Positions 38,397 to 47,525 of a stretch of 64,000 nucleotides of DNA are shown here, piece after piece. The stretch's first letter is position 1, and each line of letters begins with the position of its first letter. The position numbers were made by a program, and so were the translations under genes. Source of the DNA: Algibacter mikhailovii (GTDB taxonomy: Bacteria > Bacteroidota > Bacteroidia > Flavobacteriales > Flavobacteriaceae); the NCBI RefSeq assembly GCF_014651495.1, contig NZ_BMWZ01000005.1, positions 124,001 to 188,000 on the forward strand. Direction: 5' to 3'. Below the pieces are notes generated by a model. The model did not search any database, was not told the DNA's origin, and saw only the letters and a list, made by a program, of their open reading frames with translations.

Positions 38397-40016
38397 ATGG
38401 CATTACCAAGTATAAATCCAACTACCACAGAGGCGTGGAAAAAACTACAAACAAATTTTGAAACGGTTAAAGATCTACAAATGAAAGATTTATTTGCTCA
38501 AGATCAAGAACGAGCTAATAAATTTACCATTACATGGGATGATTTTTACGTAGACTTTTCAAAGAATAGAATCACAGAAGAGACCTTTAGGTATTTACTA
38601 GAACTGGCTGATGATGTGAAATTGAAAGCCGCTATTAAAAGTCAGTTTTCAGGAGAAATAATAAATCAAACAGAAGGAAGAGCAGTTTTACATACGGCTT
38701 TAAGAGCGCCTAAAACCGCAGATTTTAAGGTAAACGGTGTTAATGTTATTCCGGAAGTCTATGCCGTAAAAGAAAAGATTGAAGGGTTTACCAATGAGGT
38801 TGTAAACGGCGATAGAAAAGGTTACACGGGTAAAGCCTTTACTGATGTTGTAAATATTGGTATTGGAGGTTCAGATTTAGGACCTGCCATGGTTGTAGAT
38901 TCATTACAATATTATAAGAACCACTTAACAACGCATTTTGTAAGCAATGTAGATGGAGACCATGTTAATGAGGTTATTAAAAAATTAGACCCAGAAACAA
39001 CCTTGTTTGTTATTGTATCTAAAACATTTACAACACAGGAAACACTGTCAAACGCAAACACCTTAAAAACTTGGTTTTTAGAGTCGGCCAGTAATGAAGC
39101 CATTGCAAAACATTTTGTTGCGGTATCCACTAACATTGAAAAAGTTCAAAGTTTTGGAATAGATGCTAGCAATATTTTTCCTATGTGGGACTGGGTAGGC
39201 GGTCGTTTTTCACTTTGGAGTGCGGTAGGATTAACTATTAGTTTAGCGGTTGGATATGACAATTTTGATAGCTTGCTAAAAGGCGCTAACAAAATGGATG
39301 AGCACTTTAAAACTGAAGATTTTGGTTCGAATATACCAGTGGTATTAGCACTTATTAGTATTTGGTATAATAATTTCTTTAATGCGGAAAGTGAGGCTGT
39401 TATTCCTTATTCGCAATACCTCAATCAGTTTGCAACGTATTTGCAACAGGGTATAATGGAGAGTAATGGTAAAAGTATTGATAGAAACGGAAATTCTATT
39501 GATTACCAAACAGGTACTATTATTTGGGGGGAGCCTGGAACAAATTCGCAACACGCCTTCTTTCAGTTAATTCATCAAGGCACTAAATTAATACCAGCAG
39601 ATTTTATAGGTTTTGTAAAATCGTTGCATGGCAATCAAGATCATCAAGATAAATTGACGTCTAATTTCTTAGCGCAAACTGAAGCTTTATTAAACGGTAA
39701 AACAGAAGCTTCTGTAGTAGCCGAAGGTACTGATGAAGCCATCATTCCATTTAAAGTGTTCCAGGGTAATAAACCGACGAATACCATTTTTATAAATAAA
39801 CTATCTCCAGAGAGTTTAGGGAAACTTATTGCTATGTATGAACATAAAATATTTGTGCAAGGCGTAATTTGGAATATATTTAGTTATGACCAATTTGGTG
39901 TAGAGTTGGGGAAACAACTGGCAAGTAAAATTTTGCAAGAATTTGGTGGAAATCCTGTTGGAGCCCATGATTCATCAACCTCTAATTTATTGAACTATTA
40001 TAACAGTAGGTCTTAG
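38397..40016 (+). CDS. pgi: Glucose-6-phosphate isomerase
   Basis: This 539-residue enzyme interconverts glucose-6-phosphate and fructose-6-phosphate. Signature segments are [38 protein letters not shown] and [18 protein letters not shown]. Length is normal. It is the last gene of the DUF3108-kynA-M23-pgi run and is followed by a clear terminator. Its product also feeds GlmS. Confidence 0.98.
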   Translation: MALPSINPTTTEAWKKLQTNFETVKDLQMKDLFAQDQERANKFTITWDDFYVDFSKNRITEETFRYLLELADDVKLKAAIKSQFSGEIINQTEGRAVLHTALRAPKTADFKVNGVNVIPEVYAVKEKIEGFTNEVVNGDRKGYTGKAFTDVVNIGIGGSDLGPAMVVDSLQYYKNHLTTHFVSNVDGDHVNEVIKKLDPETTLFVIVSKTFTTQETLSNANTLKTWFLESASNEAIAKHFVAVSTNIEKVQSFGIDASNIFPMWDWVGGRFSLWSAVGLTISLAVGYDNFDSLLKGANKMDEHFKTEDFGSNIPVVLALISIWYNNFFNAESEAVIPYSQYLNQFATYLQQGIMESNGKSIDRNGNSIDYQTGTIIWGEPGTNSQHAFFQLIHQGTKLIPADFIGFVKSLHGNQDHQDKLTSNFLAQTEALLNGKTEASVVAEGTDEAIIPFKVFQGNKPTNTIFINKLSPESLGKLIAMYEHKIFVQGVIWNIFSYDQFGVELGKQLASKILQEFGGNPVGAHDSSTSNLLNYYNSRS

Positions 40017-40043
40017 GCTTAGTCAAGACTTTAAAATTTATAG

Positions 40044-40072
40044 AAACCGCTTCAATCCGAAGCGGTTTTTTT
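40044..40072 (+). terminator. Terminator after pgi
   Basis: The 10-bp stem AAACCGCTTC/GAAGCGGTTT has a 5-base loop and is followed by T residues. It lies 27 bases past the pgi stop. Confidence 0.9.
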
Positions 40073-40121
40073 AGGTTATTAATTGTTACATTTGCTTTTT
40101 AATTTTTAAATAAAACCCATC

Positions 40122-40562
40122 ATGTACAATATTATACAAACACTTCATTCCTATTGGGCATACGTAGTACTCATTGTGTTGATCATTGCTACTATAAGCG
40201 CCATAGTAAAAACTGTAGGGGATAAAGAATATGAAGCTAATGATTTTAGAAGGTCTTTGTTTACATTAATTGTTTCGCATATTCAACTATTAATTGGTTT
40301 AGTGCTGTATTTTGTATCACCACGTTTACAATTGTTTGGTGAGTTAGGTATGGGAGGTGTGATGAAAGATGCTGTGAACAGGTTATATTTAGTTGAACAT
40401 CCTTTTATAAATATTGTTGCTGTAGCTTTAATTACAATTGGCTATTCAAAGCACAAAAAGAAACTAACCTCTAATGCTAAGTTGAAAACCATAGCTATTT
40501 TCTATACTATTGCCTTAGTATTGTTTTTGTCGAGAATTCCATGGAGTTCTTGGATAGGCTAG
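40122..40562 (+). CDS. Four-helix integral membrane protein (cytochrome b-like family of flavobacteria)
   Basis: This 146-residue protein has four hydrophobic helices (about 12-32, 46-66, 94-112 and 122-142). Histidines sit near the helices (His9, His53 and His92), which is why relatives are sometimes labelled cytochrome b. Haem binding is not shown. It is a single gene after the pgi terminator and converges on the next gene with a 1-base gap. Confidence 0.6.
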   Translation: MYNIIQTLHSYWAYVVLIVLIIATISAIVKTVGDKEYEANDFRRSLFTLIVSHIQLLIGLVLYFVSPRLQLFGELGMGGVMKDAVNRLYLVEHPFINIVAVALITIGYSKHKKKLTSNAKLKTIAIFYTIALVLFLSRIPWSSWIG

Positions 40563-40563
40563 G

Positions 40564-41619
40564 TTAATTTTTTGGAATTTCTTTAATAAGATAAATGAAC
40601 ACGGGAAAATGGTCGCTAAAACCATTGCTAAAAGACCCGTTTGACCAACTGCGATAAGGATACCCTTTATATCGTCCTTTTTGATGTGTAAGGTATTGCT
40701 TATTATAGATGCCAGCTTTATAGTATCTAAAAGCAGAATAATCTTTTTCAAGCAACGGAGCACTTACCATAATTTGGTCAAATAAACTCCAATCATCTCT
40801 ATATGCTGTTGTCCCTAATCCGTTTTTATGAAAATCAAAAAAGGGATTATATAGCGCTTTCAAGCCTACTCTTGTTTTATTTGATTTGGGTTTTAATATT
40901 TTTTTTACACTTGGGTTGTTCGGATTATCATTTAAATCACCCATAATTAATATTTTGGCATATGGGTCAATTACCTGTAGTGAATCGATTAAATATTTGT
41001 TCAGTTTTGCAGCAGCAATACGTTTAGGCCTACTTCTTGTTTCACCACCTCGTCTTGATGGCCAATGATTTACTATAATATGTATTAATTCCCCTTCCAG
41101 TTTGCCGCTTACCAAAAGCTGATCTCTGGTGTATGCACGTTTTTGATTGTGATTATCATAAATTTTTAACTCGTGCGAACTCGTGTTTAAGGGTGTAAAT
41201 ATTTTTTTCTGAAAAAGTAGGGCCACATCTATACCACGAACATCTCCGGAATCATAATGAATGATACCGTAATCTTTGGGTTTTAATAACGGATCATTAA
41301 CTAAGTCTTCCAGAACCCTTTTATTTTCAATTTCGCAAACACCAAGAATAGCAGGTGTGTTTTGAGAATCCGTATAACCAATATCGGCAATCACTTTGGC
41401 CATGTTTTTAACTTTCTGGTTATAGGCCTCAGTTTTATTGGATTTCAACTCCATTATAGGGCTATACTCGTCCAGCTTATTTGGGTTATTAATCGTGTCG
41501 AAAAGGTTTTCTAGATTATAGAACGCCAGCGTATGAATTTGAAATGTTTTGTCTTGTGCATGCAGACATAAAACTAAACATGAAAGAAAAATGGAAAAAT
41601 ATATTTTTTGGTAAGACAT
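40564..41619 (-). CDS. Secreted endonuclease/exonuclease/phosphatase-fold enzyme
   Basis: This 351-residue protein has an apparent signal peptide ending in CLHAQ, so it is exported. The DNase I-like fold shows FYNLENLFD (Glu37 metal ligand), NHWPSRRGG (catalytic His), MGDLNDNP and the C-terminal SDHFPVF. It may be a nuclease or a phosphodiesterase/phosphatase. It is divergent from a TonB receptor gene. A second paralog without a signal peptide lies at 46466-47434, on the other side of that locus. Confidence 0.9.
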   Translation of the reverse strand: MSYQKIYFSIFLSCLVLCLHAQDKTFQIHTLAFYNLENLFDTINNPNKLDEYSPIMELKSNKTEAYNQKVKNMAKVIADIGYTDSQNTPAILGVCEIENKRVLEDLVNDPLLKPKDYGIIHYDSGDVRGIDVALLFQKKIFTPLNTSSHELKIYDNHNQKRAYTRDQLLVSGKLEGELIHIIVNHWPSRRGGETRSRPKRIAAAKLNKYLIDSLQVIDPYAKILIMGDLNDNPNNPSVKKILKPKSNKTRVGLKALYNPFFDFHKNGLGTTAYRDDWSLFDQIMVSAPLLEKDYSAFRYYKAGIYNKQYLTHQKGRYKGYPYRSWSNGSFSNGFSDHFPVFIYLIKEIPKN

Positions 41620-41659
41620 GCATGTAGATATTAATTATGTAGAATAAATAATACGTATT

Positions 41660-41707
41660 GTAGTAAAAAACACATGTAATTTATGTAAAAATTACGTATT
41701 TTACTAC
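41660..41707. repeat. Inverted repeat upstream of the TonB receptor gene
   Basis: GTAGTAAAA (41660-41668) and TTTTACTAC (41699-41707) are 9-bp arms around a 30-base A/T-rich spacer. Two copies of TACGTATT flank or lie inside it. A 14-bp perfect palindrome CTACTTTAAAGTAG overlaps its right end at 41704-41717. The region separates the divergent nuclease and receptor genes and may hold an operator. Confidence 0.4.
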
Positions 41708-41745
41708 TTTAAAGTAGGTTTTTAAGGCAATAATTGGCGTGGTAT

Positions 41746-44547
41746 ATGCATAAAGTATTTTCTTTTATTTTCTTCTGTTGTCATACGTACTGTTTTTACG
41801 CTCAGGAAACAGGGGTTAAAGGAAGCGTTATGGATGCAGCTACTTTTTTAGCTATTGAGAACGTAGTCATTAGTTTTGAAGGTGTTCCTCTTAATACTTT
41901 AACAGATTCCGTTGGTGTATTTCGTTTTACTAAAAATGTGCCTTTAGGTACTCAAACCCTGCGTGTTTATAAGGACGGATTTGTCACCAAACGTTTTCCT
42001 ATCATTGTTAATAAAGGTGAAATTTTAAGCCTTAACGACATAACTATTACCCGTGATGCTCCAAATACTGATAATTTATTCTTAATAACCTTATCTGATG
42101 ATGAACTTAATACGGATACTGGTAGTGCTGATAATATTTCTGGGTTGCTAGGCGCTTCCTTAGATGTTTTCCAAAGAACTGCAGCTTTCGAGTTTAGTGC
42201 TTCTTTTTTTAGAATGCGTGGACTAGATTCTAATCATGGTAAGGTGCTAATAAATGGTATTGAAATGAATAAAGCATTTAATGGGAGACCGCAATGGAGC
42301 AATTGGGGAGGTATTAATGATGTGCTCCGGAATCAAGAATTAACTGTAGGTTTGTCACCTTCAAGATATGGTTTTGGTGGTGTACTTGGCACTACTAATA
42401 TAGATGTTAGGCCATCTCAATCTAGACCCGGTGGACGATTAACCTACTCTTCATCAAATAGAAGTTATTCCAATCGCCTTTTGGCAACATACGCTTCTGG
42501 ATTATTAAAGAACAATTGGGTGTATACTTTGTCATTAGGTCGGCGCTGGGGAAATGAAGGGTATCAAGATGCTACGGTATACAGTGCTAATTCGCTGTTT
42601 GTTGCCGTAGAAAAGAAAATAAATGATAGTCACAGTTTGAATTTTACGGGCATATACACACCCAATAGAAGAGGGAAATCATCGCCTAACACCCAAGAGG
42701 TTTATGATTTAAAAGATATTAAGTACAATGCCTTTTGGGGATGGCAAGATGGCAATAAAAGGAATTCAAGAATTAAGGAAGTCATAGAACCCATATTCTT
42801 ATTGAATCATTTTTGGACTATTAATAAAACAACTACTATTAACACTAATGTTGGTTATCAGTTCGGGAAACTTGGCAATAGCCGCTTAGACTACAATGGT
42901 AATGATCTAATTGATGGAGTTCCACAAGGGGGCGGCTCAAACCCTAGTCCTACCTATTATCAAAAACTTCCAAGTTATTTTGAGCGGAATTTTCCGGATA
43001 ATCCTGGTCTGGCATATTTAGCCCTAAAAGAGTTTCAAAGCGATGGACAGATTAATTGGCATACCATGTATCAGGCGAATATTAATAATGCGCAACATGG
43101 TGGAAATGCGAAATACGCCCTTTATGAAGATAGGGTGGATGATTCTCAATTAACAATAAATGTTATTTTGGATACGGCATTAAATGATCATGTAATTATA
43201 AATGCAGGAATCAACTATAAAAAGCTAAAATCTGAAAATTTTGCTGAGGTTCAAGATTTATTAGGTGGGTCTTCTTATTTAGATATCGATCCTTTTGCTA
43301 ATACTATAGATGAGGCGCAAAATGATCTTCTAAATCCCAATAGACTAGTTGGGGTAGGTGATAAATTCAAGTATCATTATAATATAGAATCGAGCTCAAT
43401 AAAGGTATTTGCCCAAGGTCAATTTTCCTATAATGCCATTGATTTCTATTGCACTGGAAGTGCCTCAGGTACAAACTACCAAAGAGAAGGTATATATCAA
43501 AATGGCGGTTTTCCTAATCATTCTTTGGGTAAAGGTGAGAAATTATCCTTTAGTGGTTTTGGTTTAAAAGGCGGGATTACTTATAAATTGTCTGGAAAAC
43601 ATGTGTTTAATACGAATGCAGGCTTTATTTCTAGAGCTCCATTTATTCAGAACACGTATTCTAATTCTAGAGAAAACCATAATGTGGTTCCTAATATTTC
43701 TGAAGAGCGTATTCTTTCTTTTGATGGGAGCTATATATTAAGATCATCCATAGTCAAAGCAAAATTGACTGGGTATTTTACCAAAATTACTGATGCTAGC
43801 CAAATAGCTTTTTATTTTGCTGATGGTGTAGGCGGTGATAACGCGATTTTTGTTCAAGAAATATTACAAGGGATAGATAAAAAGTACTTTGGAGCAGAGT
43901 TAGGTATTGAAGCTCAGCTAACCTCTACAATCAAGTTAAAGGGGGTTGTTGCTATGGGCCAATATACCTATGATAATAACCCTAATTTATTTCTAACAAC
44001 GGAGCCAAATAAGGAGGCCGAAGATGCTGGTTTTATTGATGGTTTTAAAGATTTTGGAATCTCTACCTTAAAGAATTACCGTCTAGGTAATGGTCCTCAA
44101 AATGCATATTCAATAGGTTTTGAGTATCGCGATCCCGATTTCTGGTGGTTCGGAGCTACAGCAAATTTTTTCGCAAACACCTATTTAAGCATAAATCCAT
44201 TAACTCGATCTTCCAATTTTAATACGGATTTTGATGGTAATCCTTTTCCAGATTATGATAAGGAATTAGCAAGAGAATTATTGAGGCAAGAACAATTTGA
44301 TGATTATATGGTAATAAATCTGATAGGAGGGAAATCATGGAAATTGGGTAAATATTATATCGGCCTGTTTGCCAGTGTTAATAATTTGCTAGATGAAGTA
44401 TACAGAACAGGTGGTTTTGAGCAAAGAAGAAATGCCAATTACAGAGAGTTAAGAGATGATCAAGCTCTGGAAACTCCTGTTTTTGGACCTAAATACTGGT
44501 ATGGTAGAGGCTCTACGTATTTCCTTAACCTGAATCTGAGTTTTTAA
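41746..44547 (+). CDS. TonB-dependent receptor (carboxypeptidase-regulatory-like N-terminus)
   Basis: This protein has 933 residues from the ATG at 41746, which gives a signal peptide ending in CFYAQ; a TTG at 41734 is the alternative start. A carboxypeptidase-regulatory-like domain comes first (GVKGSVMDAATFLAIENV). The plug contains RMRGLDSNHGKVLINGIEMN. A large barrel ends in TYFLNLNLSF. A DUF5689 lipoprotein follows by 51 bases and nuclease-fold genes flank the pair. Together they suggest uptake of a phosphate-bearing or nucleic-acid-derived compound; this is inference. Confidence 0.92.
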   Translation: MHKVFSFIFFCCHTYCFYAQETGVKGSVMDAATFLAIENVVISFEGVPLNTLTDSVGVFRFTKNVPLGTQTLRVYKDGFVTKRFPIIVNKGEILSLNDITITRDAPNTDNLFLITLSDDELNTDTGSADNISGLLGASLDVFQRTAAFEFSASFFRMRGLDSNHGKVLINGIEMNKAFNGRPQWSNWGGINDVLRNQELTVGLSPSRYGFGGVLGTTNIDVRPSQSRPGGRLTYSSSNRSYSNRLLATYASGLLKNNWVYTLSLGRRWGNEGYQDATVYSANSLFVAVEKKINDSHSLNFTGIYTPNRRGKSSPNTQEVYDLKDIKYNAFWGWQDGNKRNSRIKEVIEPIFLLNHFWTINKTTTINTNVGYQFGKLGNSRLDYNGNDLIDGVPQGGGSNPSPTYYQKLPSYFERNFPDNPGLAYLALKEFQSDGQINWHTMYQANINNAQHGGNAKYALYEDRVDDSQLTINVILDTALNDHVIINAGINYKKLKSENFAEVQDLLGGSSYLDIDPFANTIDEAQNDLLNPNRLVGVGDKFKYHYNIESSSIKVFAQGQFSYNAIDFYCTGSASGTNYQREGIYQNGGFPNHSLGKGEKLSFSGFGLKGGITYKLSGKHVFNTNAGFISRAPFIQNTYSNSRENHNVVPNISEERILSFDGSYILRSSIVKAKLTGYFTKITDASQIAFYFADGVGGDNAIFVQEILQGIDKKYFGAELGIEAQLTSTIKLKGVVAMGQYTYDNNPNLFLTTEPNKEAEDAGFIDGFKDFGISTLKNYRLGNGPQNAYSIGFEYRDPDFWWFGATANFFANTYLSINPLTRSSNFNTDFDGNPFPDYDKELARELLRQEQFDDYMVINLIGGKSWKLGKYYIGLFASVNNLLDEVYRTGGFEQRRNANYRELRDDQALETPVFGPKYWYGRGSTYFLNLNLSF

Positions 44548-44598
44548 TGAAATAAAATTCCAGTCATTTTAAGAGCTAGAATTAAAAGTGAATTTAAT

Positions 44599-46044
44599 AT
44601 GCAAAATAAAAATAAAATAGTAGAATTAGTCCACCTTCTTATAATTGTCTTTTTGATAACATCATGTGTTAATGGTGATGATTATTATGTTCCAGATATA
44701 GCATTTAATGAGCCAGAAATTCCTATAGAAAGTATAACCACTTTTGGTGCTATAAAATCGCTTTATGATCAAGCTGTAAACGGCGGTAGTACTACAGTAA
44801 CAATAGATGAATCCCCAATTCTTTATATTCAGGGTTATGTAGTTTCAACTGATAAGTCTGGGAATTTTTTCGAAGAGTTAATAGTTCAGAATAAAACGGA
44901 TGATAGCCATCCAGATGATGATCCAAGACTGGGGTTTAAAATTGACATTAATGCCAGTAGTCTATCTGACACCTATCAATTTGGTCAAAAAGTATATATT
45001 AAAATGAATGGGCTCACTATCGGTGAAACTAGTGGAGTAATTACGATTGGTAAGGGTGATGCTATAAAAGTAGAACAAATTCAGGCATCAGAATACAAAG
45101 ATATCGTGATTAGAAGTAATGAAATTGTAGACATTAAGCCGAAAATTGTGAGCTTACAAGATTTAACACCTCTTGATGAAAACACATTAATTCAGCTTCA
45201 AAATATGCAACTGAATAGATTTGAATTGGGTGCAACCTTTGCGAGTGAATCTTTTGATGAGTTTGATGGACTTCGGTTGTTGGAAAGCTGTGAATCTGGT
45301 ATATCTATGGTAATGCAAACCAGTACATTTTCAGACTTTAAAACCTTAATAGTACCGCAAAGTAAAGGAAGTGTAACTGGTGTTTTTAGTAGAGATTACA
45401 GAGATAATTTTAATGTACTCATTATTAATAGTTCTGCTGATGTTGTTTTTGAAGATACTGAACGTTGTGATCCACTAGAATTTAATTGCGGCCTAGCTAA
45501 CGTTTCCGGGATAACCAATATATTATATGAAGACTTTGAGGCGCAAAAAAACAATAAGCCTATAGATATTGATGGCTGGACTAATTTTATGGAGTCAGGT
45601 TCTCAATCTTGGGAAGGGTATTCCTCAACATCATCAAACGCATCTTTGGGCAGATCAGCTCGATTTCAATCTGCGAGTTCAGGAGATATTAGTAATATAG
45701 GATGGTTGATAACACCTCCAATTAATTTAGATACTCAAGATGGAGAGACCCTAGGTTTTAAAACGTCCAATAGTTTGGCTGATAGTAGTTTTATGGAAGT
45801 TTTGTATTCCTTAGATTGGGATGGTAATGAAGCAACCATAACATCGGCGACTTGGGGTGTAATGTCATCAGCCTATATTGTAAAAGATACCGATTCTTTT
45901 GCCGAATGGTTTACCTCAGGAATCATAGATTTATCTTGTGAGGCAGGCATTATCTACATTGCCTTTAAATATACAGGTAGCGGACAATCTTCTTTTGATG
46001 GCGTTTATGAATTGGATGAAATAAGCGTGGATTATAAGGAGTAA
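44599..46044 (+). CDS. DUF5689-type surface lipoprotein
   Basis: This 481-residue protein has a lipoprotein signal ending in LITSC (Cys23). An OB-fold-like DUF5689 region follows (about 60-215, with ILYIQGYVVSTDKSGNFFEE). A C-terminal jelly-roll or choice-of-anchor-like region contains WLITPPINLD and ISVDYKE. It is the likely outer-leaflet partner of the receptor just upstream, in the role SusD plays elsewhere. OB folds often bind nucleic acid or sugar; the ligand is not known. Confidence 0.8.
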   Translation: MQNKNKIVELVHLLIIVFLITSCVNGDDYYVPDIAFNEPEIPIESITTFGAIKSLYDQAVNGGSTTVTIDESPILYIQGYVVSTDKSGNFFEELIVQNKTDDSHPDDDPRLGFKIDINASSLSDTYQFGQKVYIKMNGLTIGETSGVITIGKGDAIKVEQIQASEYKDIVIRSNEIVDIKPKIVSLQDLTPLDENTLIQLQNMQLNRFELGATFASESFDEFDGLRLLESCESGISMVMQTSTFSDFKTLIVPQSKGSVTGVFSRDYRDNFNVLIINSSADVVFEDTERCDPLEFNCGLANVSGITNILYEDFEAQKNNKPIDIDGWTNFMESGSQSWEGYSSTSSNASLGRSARFQSASSGDISNIGWLITPPINLDTQDGETLGFKTSNSLADSSFMEVLYSLDWDGNEATITSATWGVMSSAYIVKDTDSFAEWFTSGIIDLSCEAGIIYIAFKYTGSGQSSFDGVYELDEISVDYKE

Positions 46045-46080
46045 TTTTGATTAATTGTTTTGAGTCATTACATTAGCCCA

Positions 46081-46458
46081 ATGACAACATTTGATAATTT
46101 CTTCTTTCATTTTTTACAGTATTATAAAACCAAAAAGAATAAAAAAGCGACGCGTATAGCAACATTTTATATTACGTTTCTGCAAAGTAGTTTGTTACTG
46201 CTTCTAGGTGTTTTTTTTGCTAAGTTTTTCAAACAAATGCACGTAGAAACCATGTCGTCCACAAAGGCATGGACCTTGTTTACTTTAACTGTCATTATTC
46301 TATATTTTAAAAATTGGATGCAGTATGGTGGTAAGAAACTTAAAGTTAGAGGTGCCAAAATGCTTAAAAACAAAAAACTAAATTATAATATTTGGATGCT
46401 ATGGTTGCTTCCTTTTATAATTCTGGCCTTAACCTATATCTTATTTCAAGCCGCTTAG
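46081..46458 (+). CDS. Small integral membrane protein of unknown function
   Basis: From the ATG at 46081 this is 125 residues. A TTG at 46060 would add 7 residues before it. Three hydrophobic segments (about 30-50, 65-82 and 100-122) are separated by lysine-rich loops. I do not recognise the family. It lies 36 bases after the DUF5689 gene and ends 7 bases before the convergent second nuclease-fold gene. Confidence 0.65.
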   Translation: MTTFDNFFFHFLQYYKTKKNKKATRIATFYITFLQSSLLLLLGVFFAKFFKQMHVETMSSTKAWTLFTLTVIILYFKNWMQYGGKKLKVRGAKMLKNKKLNYNIWMLWLLPFIILALTYILFQAA

Positions 46459-46465
46459 TTCCCCC

Positions 46466-47434
46466 TTATTTTTTTAAAATGGCATACACTGGAAAATGGT
46501 CGCTATAACCGCCTTTGTATTTTTTTCCAACATAGGTTCTATATGGTGCACCTTTAAAAGGGCCTTTGAAAAGTTTTAAAAAGGCTTCATCAAAAATATT
46601 TGCACGATAGAATTCAAAGGCATGTTTTGAACTTTTAAAAAAATTGGTTGAAATTAAAATTTGGTCAAATAAAAACCACTGGCGCTTGTGTTTTACTGAG
46701 CCTCTATTGTAGGAGCGTATGGTTTCAAACGGATTATAAATATCAAAATTATCAACTAAGTTTTTTATGCTTTCACTATGTGGATCATCATTAAAATCGC
46801 CAATCACTATTATTCTGGCCGTGTCATTATTTGATTTTAAATTAGAAATAATTTCACCTACCTTATGAGATGAAGCCATGCGTTTAGGTTGCGTTTCTTT
46901 TTGACCTTCTCGACGCGATGACCAGTGATTAACAATAATATGAACTTCTTCGCCATCCAATAATCCAGATACTAATAAAATATCACGCGTGTAATCTGCC
47001 GATCCGTCATTACGGGTTAATTCTATCGCGAAAGGCTCTGCACTGAGAACTTCAAAAACATTTTTGTCATATAACAATGCTACATCAATTCCCCGTTCAT
47101 CTAAAGAATCAAAATGGACATAGCCATAATGGTAATCCTCTAAATGTTTTGTTGCTAATAATTCTTCAATCACCTTAGCGTTTTCAACCTCTGCTAGCCC
47201 AACCAGTGCAGGATGTTTACCGGTTTCTCTCCTACCAATATTTGAAATGGCATAACTTAATTTTCTAAGTTTATTGTCATAGCGTTTTGGTGTCCATTTT
47301 TTTACTGATGTTGGTAAAAAATCAGTATCGTTTGTATGTCGATTGTTCTTTACATCGAATAAATTTTCAAGGTTGTAAAACGCAATAGTTTGCATGTCTT
47401 TGCGTACAGGGATATCTTCAAAGGGTTCTGTCAT
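46466..47434 (-). CDS. Cytosolic endonuclease/exonuclease/phosphatase-fold enzyme
   Basis: This 322-residue protein is a paralog of the product of 40564-41619. It shows FYNLENLFD (Glu23), VNHWSSRREG, IGDFNDDPHSES and YSDHFPVYAIL. Both also share a K-G-x-P-Y-R segment before the SDH motif. It has no signal peptide (MTEPFEDIPVRKDMQ...), so it should act in the cytosol. It could process whatever the adjacent receptor imports, or be a housekeeping phosphodiesterase. Confidence 0.88.
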   Translation of the reverse strand: MTEPFEDIPVRKDMQTIAFYNLENLFDVKNNRHTNDTDFLPTSVKKWTPKRYDNKLRKLSYAISNIGRRETGKHPALVGLAEVENAKVIEELLATKHLEDYHYGYVHFDSLDERGIDVALLYDKNVFEVLSAEPFAIELTRNDGSADYTRDILLVSGLLDGEEVHIIVNHWSSRREGQKETQPKRMASSHKVGEIISNLKSNNDTARIIVIGDFNDDPHSESIKNLVDNFDIYNPFETIRSYNRGSVKHKRQWFLFDQILISTNFFKSSKHAFEFYRANIFDEAFLKLFKGPFKGAPYRTYVGKKYKGGYSDHFPVYAILKK

Positions 47435-47484
47435 AATCCAAAAATAGGCCTAAAATTATAAATATTAAAATGCTAGCAATTGTG

Positions 47485-47492
47485 TAACTTTG
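47485..47492 (+). promoter_or_regulatory. -7 box for hflX
   Basis: TAACTTTG fits TANNTTTG. It lies 33 bases before the GTG start of hflX. No strong -33 element was seen. Confidence 0.45.
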
Positions 47493-47525
47493 CACAAATT
47501 TATTTACAGTATTTAAAAGAAAGAT

